From contig NZ_CP049199.1 of assembly GCF_011045195.1 (NCBI RefSeq), positions 4,013,501 through 4,077,500 of the forward strand: DNA of 64,000 nucleotides, in the 5' to 3' direction. The first letter of the stretch is position 1. The number at the start of each line of letters is the position of its first letter. A program made the position numbers and the translations under genes. Source of the stretch: Caulobacter soli. Lineage in GTDB: Bacteria > Pseudomonadota > Alphaproteobacteria > Caulobacterales > Caulobacteraceae. The notes beneath the pieces were generated by a model. That model was not told the origin of the DNA and did no database searches. It saw only the letters and a program-made list of their open reading frames with translations. Shown one piece after another: positions 1 through 10,101 of this stretch.

Positions 1-337
1 GCTTGCGATGTCCGACAACCACCAGGTCGGCCTTCACCTCGCGGGCGAAGTCGCTGATCTGCTGCGCGGGATCGCCCCGCACCAACCGGCCGACCGGCTT
101 GAAGCCCAGCTGCTCCAGCTTGGCCAAGCCGTCCTTGAGGATCGCGCGGTGGGTTTCCAGGTGCATGTCGGTCACGCCCGCCTGGAAACCCTCGACCAGC
201 GACACGCCGGAACTGTCGGCCACCACCGACAGCAGGAAGACCTCGGCGCCGCAGCGCTTGGCCAGCAGCGCGCCTTCGCGCAGCGTCGAGCGCCCGGCCA
301 CGGTGCTGTCGAAGGCCAGAACTATCCGCCGGTACAT
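1..337 (-). CDS. Universal stress protein (UspA family), partial
   Basis: The gene starts at the ATG at 337 and its 3' end runs off the window, leaving about 112 residues. The N-terminus (MYRRIVLAFDST) is the first beta strand of a Usp fold, with the Asp that normally contacts the nucleotide. The visible end (DLVVVGHRK) matches the Usp ATP-binding segment, normally completed by a G-x9-G(S/T) motif beyond the window. Usp proteins are cytosolic nucleotide-binding stress proteins. It is transcribed away from the mmsA-like gene, so 338-555 is a divergent promoter region. Family assignment is firm; the specific role is unknown. Confidence 0.85.
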   Translation of the reverse strand, partial: MYRRIVLAFDSTVAGRSTLREGALLAKRCGAEVFLLSVVADSSGVSLVEGFQAGVTDMHLETHRAILKDGLAKLEQLGFKPVGRLVRGDPAQQISDFAREVKADLVVVGHRK

Positions 338-555
338 GGTCTCTCCCAAACGGCGCGATTGGCGCCTGCAGGGGATCGCCGTTTCTTGGACCGATCACGC
401 CATTTCGGTCGGCGACCACGCAAGGGCGCGGGGGCAACTATCGCACCCGCGATGACCGCCGTCCCGCTATGGGAAGTTCCCTTGGCCTTTGCATAATTGG
501 CCGCCCTCTCGCGCAGTCGTCGCACGGGTTGTTCAGAACAAAAGACGAGGACCCA

Positions 556-2052
556 GTGCGGGCCATTGACCATTTCATAGCGGGCGCGACCGCGCCCGGC
601 GCTTCCGGCCGCTACGGCGACGTCTTCAACCCCAACACCGGGGAGGTGCAGGCGCGGGTGCAGCTGGCGACGGACGCGGAGCTGGATCTTGCGGTGCAGG
701 CCGCGGCGGCCGCGCAGATCGGCTGGGCGGCGACCAATCCCCAGCGCCGGGCGCGGGTGATGTTCGAGTTCAAGCGCCTGATCGAGCGCGACATGAATTC
801 GCTGGCCGAGATCCTGTCGTCCGAGCACGGCAAGGTCATCGCCGACTCCAAGGGCGACATCCAGCGCGGCCTGGAGGTGATCGAGTTCGCCTGCGGCATC
901 CCTCACATGCTGAAGGGCGAATATACCGACGGCGCCGGTCCGGGCATCGACGTCTATTCGATGCGCCAGCCCCTGGGCGTGGTCGCCGGCATCACCCCGT
1001 TCAACTTCCCGGCCATGATCCCGATGTGGATGTTCGGCATCGCCGTGGCCGTGGGCAACACCTTCATCCTCAAGCCCTCGGAGAAGGATCCGACCGTGCC
1101 GGTCAAGCTGGCCGAGCTGTTCATGGAGGCCGGAGCCCCGGCGGGCGTGCTCAACGTCGTGCACGGCGACAAGAGCACGGTCGACGCCATCTTGACCCAT
1201 CCGCTGATCAAGGCCGTCAGCTTCGTGGGATCGTCGGACATCGCCCACTACGTCTACCAGACCGGCACGGCCAACGGGAAACGCGTCCAGGCCATGGGCG
1301 GGGCCAAGAACCACGGCATCGTCCTGCCCGACGCCGATCTCGACCAGGTCGTGAAGGACCTCTCCGGCGCGGCCTTCGGCTCGGCCGGCGAGCGCTGCAT
1401 GGCCCTGCCGGTGGTGGTGCCCGTCGGCAAGAAGACCGCCGACGAACTGCGCGAGCGGATGATCGCCGAGATCGACAGCCTGAAGGTGGGGATCTCCACC
1501 GATCCGGCCGCCCACTACGGCCCGGTGGTCAGCGCCCAGCACAGGGCCAAGATCGCCGACTACATCCAGATCGGCGTCGACGAAGGCGCCGAACTGGTGG
1601 TCGACGGCCGCGACTTCAGCCTGCAGGGCTTCGAGAAGGGCTTCTTCATCGGCCCTTCGCTGTTCGACGGCGTCAAGAAGGGCATGAAGACCTACCACGA
1701 GGAGATCTTCGGCCCGGTGCTACAGATGGTCCGCACCGAAAGCTTCGACGAGGCCATCGCCCTGCCCAGCGAGCACCAGTACGGCAACGGCGTGGCGATC
1801 TTCACCCGCAACGGCCGCGCCGCTCGCGAGTTCGCCGCCCGCGTCAATGTCGGCATGGTCGGCATCAACGTGCCCATCCCCGTGCCGGTGGCCTATCACA
1901 GCTTCGGCGGCTGGAAGCGCTCGGGCTTTGGCGACACCAACCAGTACGGCGCCGAGGGCGTGCGCTTCTACACCAAGGTCAAGACCGTCACCGCCCGCTG
2001 GCCCGAAGGCGCCGTCGAGGACAACGCCTTCGTCATCCCGACGATGAAATGA
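556..2052 (+). CDS. mmsA: Methylmalonate-semialdehyde dehydrogenase (CoA-acylating)
   Basis: This is a 498-residue aldehyde dehydrogenase. I chose the GTG at 556 because it gives the family N-terminus (VRAIDHFIAG) and has GAGGA just upstream; the 29 extra codons back to 469 do not look like family sequence. Features seen are the cofactor loop GITPFNFPAMIPMWMF, the FVGSS turn, and the nucleophile Cys281 in GSAGERCMALP, typical of MMSDH. The C-terminal half has the family segments EEIFGPVLQ and HSFGGWKRS. The enzyme converts malonate or methylmalonate semialdehyde to acetyl- or propionyl-CoA in valine, inositol and beta-alanine breakdown. A strong hairpin follows the stop. Confidence 0.93.
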   Translation: MRAIDHFIAGATAPGASGRYGDVFNPNTGEVQARVQLATDAELDLAVQAAAAAQIGWAATNPQRRARVMFEFKRLIERDMNSLAEILSSEHGKVIADSKGDIQRGLEVIEFACGIPHMLKGEYTDGAGPGIDVYSMRQPLGVVAGITPFNFPAMIPMWMFGIAVAVGNTFILKPSEKDPTVPVKLAELFMEAGAPAGVLNVVHGDKSTVDAILTHPLIKAVSFVGSSDIAHYVYQTGTANGKRVQAMGGAKNHGIVLPDADLDQVVKDLSGAAFGSAGERCMALPVVVPVGKKTADELRERMIAEIDSLKVGISTDPAAHYGPVVSAQHRAKIADYIQIGVDEGAELVVDGRDFSLQGFEKGFFIGPSLFDGVKKGMKTYHEEIFGPVLQMVRTESFDEAIALPSEHQYGNGVAIFTRNGRAAREFAARVNVGMVGINVPIPVPVAYHSFGGWKRSGFGDTNQYGAEGVRFYTKVKTVTARWPEGAVEDNAFVIPTMK

Positions 2053-2095
2053 GCTCGGTGCGCCGCCCGACTCCCGGTGGCGGCGCCCAACTGGT

Positions 2096-2120
2096 GGTCC
2101 GGAGTCACAAGCTCCGGACC
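2096..2120 (+). terminator. Hairpin after the mmsA-like gene
   Basis: A perfect 9-bp stem (GGTCCGGAG / CTCCGGACC) with a 7-nt loop lies 44 nt past the stop codon. It is followed only by a short pyrimidine stretch (GCTCCTTT), so it is a weak intrinsic terminator or an mRNA 3'-end stabiliser. Confidence 0.6.
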
Positions 2121-2230
2121 GCTCCTTTCGAGACCGACGTGCTATCGATGACTAGCGGCCTGGCCGCACGGACTTCCCAGCGGCGCGCAGACGCCGCGTG
2201 AACAACGGCCACAACATAGGGAGTAACGCC

Positions 2231-2932
2231 ATGCTTTCCTCTCCCCTCGCGCCCTCGGCGACCCGCGACGCGGTCGTCACGGTCGACTACCGCGGCGACA
2301 TCGCCGTGGTGACCTTGGCCCGCCCCGCGGCCAAGGCGGCGGATCTGGCCGCCGCCATGCACGAGGCGGCCCACAGGCTGGTCGCCGAGAACCGGGCCGT
2401 GGCCCTGATCCTGACCGGCGCCGGCACCGTCTTCTGCGCACCCGAGGGCGACCCGGACGACGCCTTGGCCATGCCCGCCCTGCGCGAGGCCCTGCTGACC
2501 TTCCAGTCGCTGAACGTGCCCGTGGTGGCCGCCATCAACGGCGCGGCGATCGGCCTGGGTCTCGGCCTGGCCCTGGCCTGCGACATCGCCTTCGTCCGCC
2601 CGCGCGCGACGCTGAAGCCCTCGGGCCCGATCCACATGGGCGCCCTGTGGTTCCTGTCGCGCAAGCTGGGCCGCTCGCGCGCCACTGACCTGGTCATGGC
2701 CGGCCGCGCGATCACCGGCGCCGAGGCCAGCGAGCTGAATCTGGCCCAGGACTGCATCCACAAGCGCGATCCCGAGTTCCTGGAAGAGGTCGTGCGACGC
2801 ACGGCCGGCCTGCTGGAAGGCACCCGCGCCTCCCGCGCCGCCGCCCTGCAGCTGCTGCGTCACGCCGCCCTGCAAGGCCTGGCCGAGCACCTGGACGTGG
2901 AAGTCGCCGCCGCCCTGGCGGCCCGGGGCTGA
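2231..2932 (+). CDS. Enoyl-CoA hydratase/isomerase family protein
   Basis: Crotonase-fold protein of 233 residues. The ATG at 2231 has GGGAGT just upstream; the frame extends to a GTG at 2198 with no family sequence. Seen are the oxyanion-hole strand around ILTGAGTVFCAPEG and the helix NGAAIGLGLGLALACDIAF. The usual catalytic acidic residues are not obvious in the segment after the second oxyanion loop (GPIHMGALWFLSRKLG), so it may be an isomerase, thioesterase-like or degenerate member. It sits 21 nt before a GNAT gene on the same strand and probably shares its transcript. Confidence 0.8.
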   Translation: MLSSPLAPSATRDAVVTVDYRGDIAVVTLARPAAKAADLAAAMHEAAHRLVAENRAVALILTGAGTVFCAPEGDPDDALAMPALREALLTFQSLNVPVVAAINGAAIGLGLGLALACDIAFVRPRATLKPSGPIHMGALWFLSRKLGRSRATDLVMAGRAITGAEASELNLAQDCIHKRDPEFLEEVVRRTAGLLEGTRASRAAALQLLRHAALQGLAEHLDVEVAAALAARG

Positions 2933-2953
2933 CAGATCGAACGGGGGAAAGGC

Positions 2954-3544
2954 ATGGCTGAAGCCGATATGATCCAAGCCGAGCGCGACGACGTGCCGGC
3001 CATGGTCGCCTTGCTGGCCGCCGCCTTCGTCGACGATCCGCCGCTGGCCTGGATCCTGCCCGACCGCGCCGATCGTCAGAGCCGCCTGGCCACCTTCTTC
3101 GAGCCGATCATCAAGGGCACGATGCGCAACGGGCTGGCCCTGCGTTCACCGGGTGACGAGGCGGTGACGCTTTGGCGTTTGCCGGGCGGCATCCATCCGG
3201 GCTTCATCGAAACGCTGAGCGGCATGCCCGCCTTCGTCCGCGCTCTGGGCGACGGCGCCAAGCGGGCTCAGGTCCTGAGCCGCTCGCTACGCACCCGCGA
3301 ACCGGACTTTCCCTACCGGTACCTGCAATTCGCCGGCGTCGCGCCGGCGCTCAAGGGCAAGGGCTGGGGCGGACGAGCGGTCCGCGCGGGCCTGGCCCAG
3401 GCCCGCGCCGCCGGCGTGCCGGTCTATCTGGAGACCTCGAAGGCGGAGAACGTCGCGTTCTACCGCCATCTGGGCTTCAACGTCCTCCAGGAGTGGGACG
3501 TGCCCGAGGGCGGTCCGCACGTCTGGTCGATGCTGTGGCGGTGA
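2954..3544 (+). CDS. GNAT family N-acetyltransferase
   Basis: Cytosolic acetyltransferase of 196 residues. The acetyl-CoA pyrophosphate-binding motif appears as KGKGWGG (about residues 134-140), preceded by the strand RYLQFAGVAP and followed by VYLETSKAENVAFYRHLGF, the usual GNAT C-terminal beta-alpha unit. Such enzymes acetylate small amines, antibiotics or protein N-termini; the substrate cannot be read from the sequence. It starts 21 nt after the upstream crotonase gene and converges on a thiolase, with a large inverted repeat between them. Confidence 0.85.
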   Translation: MAEADMIQAERDDVPAMVALLAAAFVDDPPLAWILPDRADRQSRLATFFEPIIKGTMRNGLALRSPGDEAVTLWRLPGGIHPGFIETLSGMPAFVRALGDGAKRAQVLSRSLRTREPDFPYRYLQFAGVAPALKGKGWGGRAVRAGLAQARAAGVPVYLETSKAENVAFYRHLGFNVLQEWDVPEGGPHVWSMLWR

Positions 3545-3545
3545 C

Positions 3546-3684
3546 AAGATCCTCCCCCCGTGGGGGAGGCGGCCGAAGGCCGGTGGGGGGAGTAGTCGGA
3601 TCGTGGACACGGGTTATGGTCGTCCGCCGATCACTCCCCCCACCGTCGGCTTCGCCGACACCTCCCCCATAGGGGGAGGATCTT
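3546..3684. repeat. Long imperfect inverted repeat between convergent genes
   Basis: Two arms of about 50 nt (3546-3593 and 3633-3684) are near-perfect reverse complements, each containing a CTCCCCC...GGGGGAG sub-palindrome. They are separated by about 40 nt. The element fills the gap between convergent genes and its right end covers the thiolase stop codon at 3683. Its form is that of the dispersed intergenic palindromes common in Caulobacter-type genomes; it could fold as a bidirectional terminator. Confidence 0.8.
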
Positions 3685-4843
3685 ACAGCCGCTCGACGAT
3701 CGTCACATTGGCGATGCCGCCGCCTTCGCACATGGTCTGCAGGCCGTAGCGCCCGCCCCGCGCCTTCAGGGCGTGCAGCAGGGTCGACATCAGCTTGGCC
3801 CCGCTGGCGCCCAGGGGATGGCCCAGGGCGATCGCGCCGCCGTTGACGTTCAGCTTGTCGGGATCCGCGCCCAGCGCCTTCTGCCAGGCCATGGGGATCG
3901 AGGCGAAGGCTTCGTTGACCTCGAACAGGTCGATGTCTTCGAGCTTCATGCCGGCCCGCTCCAGGGCTCGGCGGGTCGCCGCGATCGGCTCTTCCAGCAT
4001 GATCACGGGGTCGCCGGCGGTGACCGTCAGGTTCACGATGCGAGCGATCGGCGTCAGGTTGAAGCGCTTCAGCGCCGCCTCGCTGACGATCAGCGCGCCC
4101 GAAGCGCCGTCGGTCATCTGACTGGCGTTGGCGGCGGTGATCGTGCCGCCCTCGACGATCGTCTTGACCCCGGCCATACCCTCCAGCGACGCCTCGAAGC
4201 GCACACCCTCGTCCTGGTCGAACACGCCCTCGACGGTGTGGACGGGAACGATCTCGTCCTTGAACGCGCCGGCCTTGATCGCCGCCGCCGCCTTCTGGTG
4301 GCTGGCCAGGGCGAAGCCGTCCATCTGCTCGCGGGTCAGGCCGTACTTGTCGGCGACCATCTGGGCGCCCTTGAACTGGCTGAACTCGCTGACGCCGTAG
4401 CGGTCCAGGATCTTCTTCGACCACGGCCCCTCGCCGACGCCCGCCTGGGCGTGCAGGGCGAAGTTGGAGCCCATCGGCACGCGGGTCATGCTCTCGGCCC
4501 CGGCCGCGATCACGATGTCCTGCGTGCCCGACATCACCGCCTGGGCGGCGAACTGGATGGCCTGCTGCGACGAGCCGCACTGGCGGTCGATCGTCACGGC
4601 CGGCACGCTGTCGGGCAAGGACGAGGCCAGCACCAGGTTGCGGCCGAAGGCGAAGGCCTGTTCGCCCGCCTGGGTCACGCAGCCGGCGATCACGTCCTCG
4701 ACCGCCGCCGGATCGATCCCGCTGCGCTCGACCAGGGCGTCGAGCACGGTCGCGCCCAGGTCGGCGGGATGGACGCCCGACAGCGCGCCCTTGCGCTTGC
4801 CGCCGGCGGTGCGGAGGGATTCGACGATATAGGCCTCAGCCAT
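3683..4843 (-). CDS. Acetyl-CoA acyltransferase (thiolase)
   Basis: Thiolase of 386 residues, starting at the ATG at 4843 (MAEAYIVESLRT). The acylated Cys89 lies in DRQCGSSQQA, His342 in GHPLGASGAK, and the second catalytic Cys372 in CEGGGIANV, so all catalytic residues are present. It performs the thiolytic step of beta-oxidation, or the reverse condensation, in the cytosol. The start is 2 nt after the stop of the upstream crotonase gene, so the two are translationally linked in the 8902-to-3683 catabolic operon. The chain-length or ring substrate cannot be determined. Confidence 0.92.
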   Translation of the reverse strand: MAEAYIVESLRTAGGKRKGALSGVHPADLGATVLDALVERSGIDPAAVEDVIAGCVTQAGEQAFAFGRNLVLASSLPDSVPAVTIDRQCGSSQQAIQFAAQAVMSGTQDIVIAAGAESMTRVPMGSNFALHAQAGVGEGPWSKKILDRYGVSEFSQFKGAQMVADKYGLTREQMDGFALASHQKAAAAIKAGAFKDEIVPVHTVEGVFDQDEGVRFEASLEGMAGVKTIVEGGTITAANASQMTDGASGALIVSEAALKRFNLTPIARIVNLTVTAGDPVIMLEEPIAATRRALERAGMKLEDIDLFEVNEAFASIPMAWQKALGADPDKLNVNGGAIALGHPLGASGAKLMSTLLHALKARGGRYGLQTMCEGGGIANVTIVERL

Positions 4844-4845
4844 GG

Positions 4846-5631
4846 TTACTTGCCTCCGGTGAAATCGGGCGCGCGTTTTTCGAGGAAGGCGGCGACGCCT
4901 TCCTTGCCTTCGGCCGTCCGCGCCAGGGCGGCGATGCCGCGACTTTCGGCGTCCAGCTGGGCTTCCAGCGAGGTGACGGCGCTGTCGAGCAGCAGCCGGC
5001 GCGTCACGGCGAGCGCCGGCGTCGCCGAGCGCGCCAAGTCCTGGGCGACCGTCATGGCCTCGGCCATCAGGTCGTCCTCGACGACCCGGGTGACCAGGCC
5101 CATGGCGGCGGCCTCCTCGGCCGTGACCCGCCTGTTGCGCAGGCACAGCTCCTGGGCGCGCCGCAGACCGATCAGGCGCGGCAGCAGCCAGGTGGCCCCA
5201 CCGTCCGGCGACAGGCCGATCGCGCCATAGGCCAGGGCGAACTGGGCGCGCGGACCGGCCAGGGCGACGTCGCCCAGAATGGCCAGGCCGACCCCGGCCC
5301 CGGCGGCCGAACCGTTGATCGCCGTGACCACCGGCTTGTTCATGCGCATCAGCCGCGCGACGGCGGCGTGGACGTAGACGGTGATCTCCTTGAGGAAGGC
5401 CGGCAACTGGTCGCCGGCCCCCGCGAAGGCGGCTACGTCGCCGCCCGCGCAGAACAGCTTGCCCGCCCCGGTCAGCACGACGCAGCGCACCGCGTCGTCC
5501 TCGTCGCAGGCGATCACCGCCTCCATCAGCGCCCGCGCCGTGGGCATGTCGAGGGCGTTGCCGACCTCGGGCCGATTGAGGGTGATCGTGGCGACGGCGC
5601 CGTCGCGCGCCAGGAGAACCGTGGCGGTCAT
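4846..5631 (-). CDS. Enoyl-CoA hydratase/isomerase
   Basis: Crotonase family protein of 261 residues. It shows NRPEVGNALDMP near the N-terminus, the first oxyanion strand VLTGAGKLFCAGGDVAAFAG, and the second at NGSAAGAGVGLAILGDVALAG. The segment LSPDGGATWLLPRLIGLRRA resembles the delta-isomerase/PaaG-like subgroup, which has Asp rather than Glu there. It therefore probably isomerises or hydrates an unsaturated acyl-CoA. It is 3 nt from the upstream SDR gene and 2 nt from the downstream thiolase, in one operon. Confidence 0.9.
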   Translation of the reverse strand: MTATVLLARDGAVATITLNRPEVGNALDMPTARALMEAVIACDEDDAVRCVVLTGAGKLFCAGGDVAAFAGAGDQLPAFLKEITVYVHAAVARLMRMNKPVVTAINGSAAGAGVGLAILGDVALAGPRAQFALAYGAIGLSPDGGATWLLPRLIGLRRAQELCLRNRRVTAEEAAAMGLVTRVVEDDLMAEAMTVAQDLARSATPALAVTRRLLLDSAVTSLEAQLDAESRGIAALARTAEGKEGVAAFLEKRAPDFTGGK

Positions 5632-5634
5632 GGC

Positions 5635-6396
5635 CTAGCGCGGCGCCATGCGGATCGCGCCATCCAGGCGGATGACCTCGCCGTTCAGCATCGGATTGGC
5701 GACGATCGCGCCGACCATCTGGGCGTACTCTTCCGGCTTGCCCAGGCGGCTGGGGTGCGGAACCTGCTGGCCCAGGGAGTCCTGCGCGGCCTGCGGCAGG
5801 CCCATCAGCATCGGGGTCAGGAAGATGCCCGGCGCGATGGTCACCACCCGGATGCGGTGCTGGGCGAGATCCCGGGCCGCCGTCAGGGTCAGGCCCACCA
5901 CCCCGCCCTTGGACGAGGCGTAGGCGGCTTGGCCGATCTGGCCGTCATAGGCGGCGACCGAGGCGGTGTTGACGATCACCCCGGCCTCCTCGCCCTCCAG
6001 GCCCGCCGCGACCACGCGGGCGGCGAACTTGGAGATCATGTTGAAGGTGCCGATCAGGTTGACCTCGATGGTCTTGCGATAGACGTCCAGCGAATGAGGC
6101 GAGCCGTCCTTGGCCACGACGCGGGCGGCCGGGGCGACACCGGCGCAGTTGACCAGCACGCGAGCGACGCCATGCGCCGCCTCGGCCGCATCGAAGCCGG
6201 CGATGGCGCTGGCCTCGTCGGCCACGTTGACCTTGACGAACAGGCCGCCGATGTCCTGGGCGGCGGCGACGCCGATCTCTTCGTTCAGGTCGAAGATCGT
6301 GACCTTCGCGCCCTGCGCCGCCAGCATCTTGGCCGTGGCGTTCCCCAGCCCCGAGGCGCCGCCGGTGACGATCGCGCCAATACCGTTCAAGTTCAT
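5635..6396 (-). CDS. SDR dehydrogenase, 3-hydroxyacyl-CoA dehydrogenase type (HSD10-like)
   Basis: Classical short-chain dehydrogenase of 253 residues, starting at the ATG at 6396 (MNLNGIGAIV) with AGGAC upstream; an ATG 24 nt earlier adds only a basic leader. The NAD-binding motif TGGASGLG is at residues 11-18, and the catalytic set Ser146, Tyr159, Lys163 sits in NTASVAAY and YASSKGG. Overall it resembles type-10 hydroxysteroid/3-hydroxy-2-methylbutyryl-CoA dehydrogenases. With the adjacent thiolase, crotonase and acyl-CoA dehydrogenase genes it would supply the second oxidation of a beta-oxidation spiral. Confidence 0.88.
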   Translation of the reverse strand: MNLNGIGAIVTGGASGLGNATAKMLAAQGAKVTIFDLNEEIGVAAAQDIGGLFVKVNVADEASAIAGFDAAEAAHGVARVLVNCAGVAPAARVVAKDGSPHSLDVYRKTIEVNLIGTFNMISKFAARVVAAGLEGEEAGVIVNTASVAAYDGQIGQAAYASSKGGVVGLTLTAARDLAQHRIRVVTIAPGIFLTPMLMGLPQAAQDSLGQQVPHPSRLGKPEEYAQMVGAIVANPMLNGEVIRLDGAIRMAPR

Positions 6397-6484
6397 CCGC
6401 TTCGTCCTTTTCCGCGCCATGGCGCGTCTTCCAAATCGTTGTGAAAGGCGACCGACCCGGCGGGTCGGCGACGCCGTCGAGCGA

Positions 6485-6519
6485 GGCGGTGAAATCGGAT
6501 CCCCATCGACTTCACCGCC
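6485..6519. repeat. 9-bp inverted repeat in an operon gap
   Basis: GGCGGTGAA (6485-6493) and its reverse complement TTCACCGCC (6511-6519) are separated by 17 nt in the 180-nt gap between the second thiolase and the SDR gene. It could be an operator, a weak terminator or an mRNA processing hairpin. There is no T-run. Confidence 0.4.
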
Positions 6520-6576
6520 GTCAGCCGACGCCTCCCGGCGTCACGTCCGGCCGAGCCCCCGCTCGACCGGAAGATT

Positions 6577-7764
6577 TCAGACCAGTTCCACCGCCATGGC
6601 CGTGGCCTCGCCGCCGCCGATGCACAGGCTGGCGACGCCGCGCTTCAGGCCGCGGTTCTCCAGCGCCCCCAGCAGGGTGGCCAGGATGCGCGCGCCGCTG
6701 GCGCCGATCGGGTGACCCAGGGCGGTCGCGCCGCCATTGACGTTGAGCTTGTCGTCGGGAATGCCCAGCTCGCGGGCGGCGATCATCGCCACCACCGCGA
6801 AGGCCTCGTTGACCTCGAACAGGTCGACGTCCTCGACGGTCCAGCCGATCTTCTCCATCAGCTTGCGCATCGCCGGCACCGGGGCCGTGGTGAACAGGCC
6901 CGGCTCGTGGGCGTGGCCTTCGTGGCCGACCACGCGGGCCACGACCTTCAGGCCCAACTTTTCGGCGACGCTGGCGCGGGTCATGACCAGGGCGGCGGCG
7001 CCGTCCGAGATCGACGAGGCGTTGGCGGCGGTGATCGTGCCGTCCTTGAGGAAGGCGGGCTTCAGAGTCGGGATCTTCTCGGGCTTGGCCTTACCGGGCT
7101 GCTCGTCGACCGAGACGGTGACCGGACCGCCGCGCGAGGCGACCGACACCGGGATGATCTCTCGCTCGAAAGCCCCGCTGGCGATGGCGGCGTTGGCGCG
7201 CTCCAGCGAGCGGATCGAATAGGCGTCCTGGTCCTCGCGGGTGAACTGGTACAGCTCGACGGCGTCCTCGGCGAAGGCGCCCATGGCCTTGCCGGGGGTG
7301 TAGGCGTCTTCCAGGCCGTCCATCATCATGGTGTCGATCACCACGCCGTGGCCGATGCGCGCGCCGGCGCGGTGCTTGGGCAGGGCGTAGGGGGCGTTGG
7401 TCATGCTCTCCATGCCGCCCGCCACGATCACGTCGGCGCTGCCCGAGGCCAGGGCGTCATAGGCCATGATCGCCGCTTCCATGCCCGAGCCGCACATCTT
7501 GTTGACCGTGGTGGCCCGGGTCGACTGCGACAGGCCCGCGCCCAGCGCCGCCTGGCGGGCCGGCGCCTGGCCAAGACCGGCGGGCAGCACGCAGCCCATA
7601 TAGATCCGCTCGACCGCGTCGGACGCCACGCCCGACCGCTCGACCGCCGCCTTGACGGCCGCCGCGCCGAGCTCGGTGGATTTCAGGCCCGAAAGGTCGC
7701 CCTGGAAGCCGCCCATCGGGGTGCGGGCATAGCCGGCGATGACGATGGGATCAGCGATGGACAT
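6577..7764 (-). CDS. Acetyl-CoA C-acetyltransferase (thiolase)
   Basis: Thiolase of 395 residues. The ATG at 7764 (MSIADPIVIA) is preceded by GAGGAG at good spacing; 7 earlier in-frame codons are unlikely. Catalytic residues are Cys91 in VNKMCGSGMEA, His351 in GHPIGASGAR and Cys381 in CIGGGEATA. It belongs to the biosynthetic/degradative acetoacetyl-CoA thiolase branch (AtoB/PhaA-like) more than to the long-chain FadA type. It lies 10 nt after the acyl-CoA dehydrogenase gene. A second thiolase in the same operon suggests two different chain lengths or branched products. Confidence 0.92.
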   Translation of the reverse strand: MSIADPIVIAGYARTPMGGFQGDLSGLKSTELGAAAVKAAVERSGVASDAVERIYMGCVLPAGLGQAPARQAALGAGLSQSTRATTVNKMCGSGMEAAIMAYDALASGSADVIVAGGMESMTNAPYALPKHRAGARIGHGVVIDTMMMDGLEDAYTPGKAMGAFAEDAVELYQFTREDQDAYSIRSLERANAAIASGAFEREIIPVSVASRGGPVTVSVDEQPGKAKPEKIPTLKPAFLKDGTITAANASSISDGAAALVMTRASVAEKLGLKVVARVVGHEGHAHEPGLFTTAPVPAMRKLMEKIGWTVEDVDLFEVNEAFAVVAMIAARELGIPDDKLNVNGGATALGHPIGASGARILATLLGALENRGLKRGVASLCIGGGEATAMAVELV

Positions 7765-7774
7765 GACGGTCTCC

Positions 7775-8902
7775 TCAAAGGGCACGGGCGATCACCATCC
7801 GCTGGATGTCGGACGTGCCCTCGTAAATCTGGCAGACGCGGACGTCGCGATAGATCTTCGCGAGCCCGTATTCCTCGAGATAGCCGTAGCCGCCCAGGGT
7901 CTGGATCGCGCCCGACACCACGGCTTCGGCGGTCTCGGAGGCGAACAGCTTGGCCATCGAGGCCTGGGTCAGGCAGGGCTCGCCCGCCTCCTTCAGCGCG
8001 GCGGCCGACAGCACGATCTGGCGCGCGGCTTCCAGGCGGGTGGCGAGGTCCGCCAGGCGGAAGCCCACGGCCTGGTGCTCGATGATCGGCTTGCCGAAGC
8101 TCTTGCGCTCCTTGGCGTAACCGACGGCGATCTCGAGCGCGCCCTGGGCCATGCCCACGCACTGGGCCGCGATGCCGATGCGCCCGACCTCCAGGTTCGA
8201 CAGGGCGATGCGATAGCCCTCGCCCTCGGCCCCCAGCATCAGGGCGTCTTCCAGGAACAGGTCGTCGAAGCGGATGGCGCAGGTGTCCGAAGCGGCCTGG
8301 CCCAGCTTGTGCTCGACCTTGTCGACCGAATAGCCGGCGCGGTCGGTGGGCACGAGGAAGGCCGACAGGCCCTTCTTGCCGGCGTCGGGGTCGGTGACCG
8401 CGAAGACGATGGCCAGGCCAGCGATATGGCCCGAGGTGATGAACTGCTTGGCGCCGTTCAGCCGCCAGCCGCCATCCACCCGGGTGGCGCGGGTGCGGAT
8501 GGCCGAGGCGTCGGACCCGGCGTCGGCCTCGGTCAGGGCGAAGGCGCCGATCATGCGGCCGGCGATCAGGTCAGGCAGGAAGCGGGCCTGCTGGTCCGGC
8601 GAGCCCAGGCGCTGCAAGGCCGAGACGATCAGGCTGTTCTGGATCGACAGGATCGTCGACAGCGCCCCGTCGCCCGCCGCGATCTCGATCAGCGCCAGGG
8701 CGTAAGAGACATAGTCCGCACCGGCGCCGCCGAATTCCTCGGGGGCGGTCATGCCCATCAGGCCCAGCCCGGCGACTTCCTCGAACAGGGCTTGCGGATA
8801 GGCGCCGGCCGCCTCGAACGCGGCGGCGTGCGGCCGAATGCGGTCCTGCGCGAACTCGCGCACCGCGTCCCGGATGGCCGATTGCGTCGCGGTGAGGATC
8901 AT
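7775..8902 (-). CDS. Acyl-CoA dehydrogenase
   Basis: FAD-dependent acyl-CoA dehydrogenase of 375 residues, the first gene of the minus-strand catabolic operon. Seen are the N-terminal helical domain, the FAD/substrate segment GAFALTEADAGSDASAIRT, the motif GAKQFITSGHIAGL, and the C-terminal catalytic-base region QIYEGTSDIQR with Glu361. It introduces the alpha-beta double bond in acyl-CoA and passes electrons to ETF. The position of the base matches short- and medium-chain enzymes. The start at 8902 is the only well-placed ATG. Confidence 0.93.
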   Translation of the reverse strand: MILTATQSAIRDAVREFAQDRIRPHAAAFEAAGAYPQALFEEVAGLGLMGMTAPEEFGGAGADYVSYALALIEIAAGDGALSTILSIQNSLIVSALQRLGSPDQQARFLPDLIAGRMIGAFALTEADAGSDASAIRTRATRVDGGWRLNGAKQFITSGHIAGLAIVFAVTDPDAGKKGLSAFLVPTDRAGYSVDKVEHKLGQAASDTCAIRFDDLFLEDALMLGAEGEGYRIALSNLEVGRIGIAAQCVGMAQGALEIAVGYAKERKSFGKPIIEHQAVGFRLADLATRLEAARQIVLSAAALKEAGEPCLTQASMAKLFASETAEAVVSGAIQTLGGYGYLEEYGLAKIYRDVRVCQIYEGTSDIQRMVIARAL

Positions 8903-8934
8903 GGAAACCCGAAAGTCTGAAATTTACTCAAGGG

Positions 8935-10100
<1,166 letters not shown>

Positions 10101-10101
<1 letters not shown>

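Noticed and set aside
322..1698. 458-codon minus-strand frame opposite the mmsA-like gene
   Set aside because: The plus frame has all aldehyde dehydrogenase motifs; this one is a shadow.
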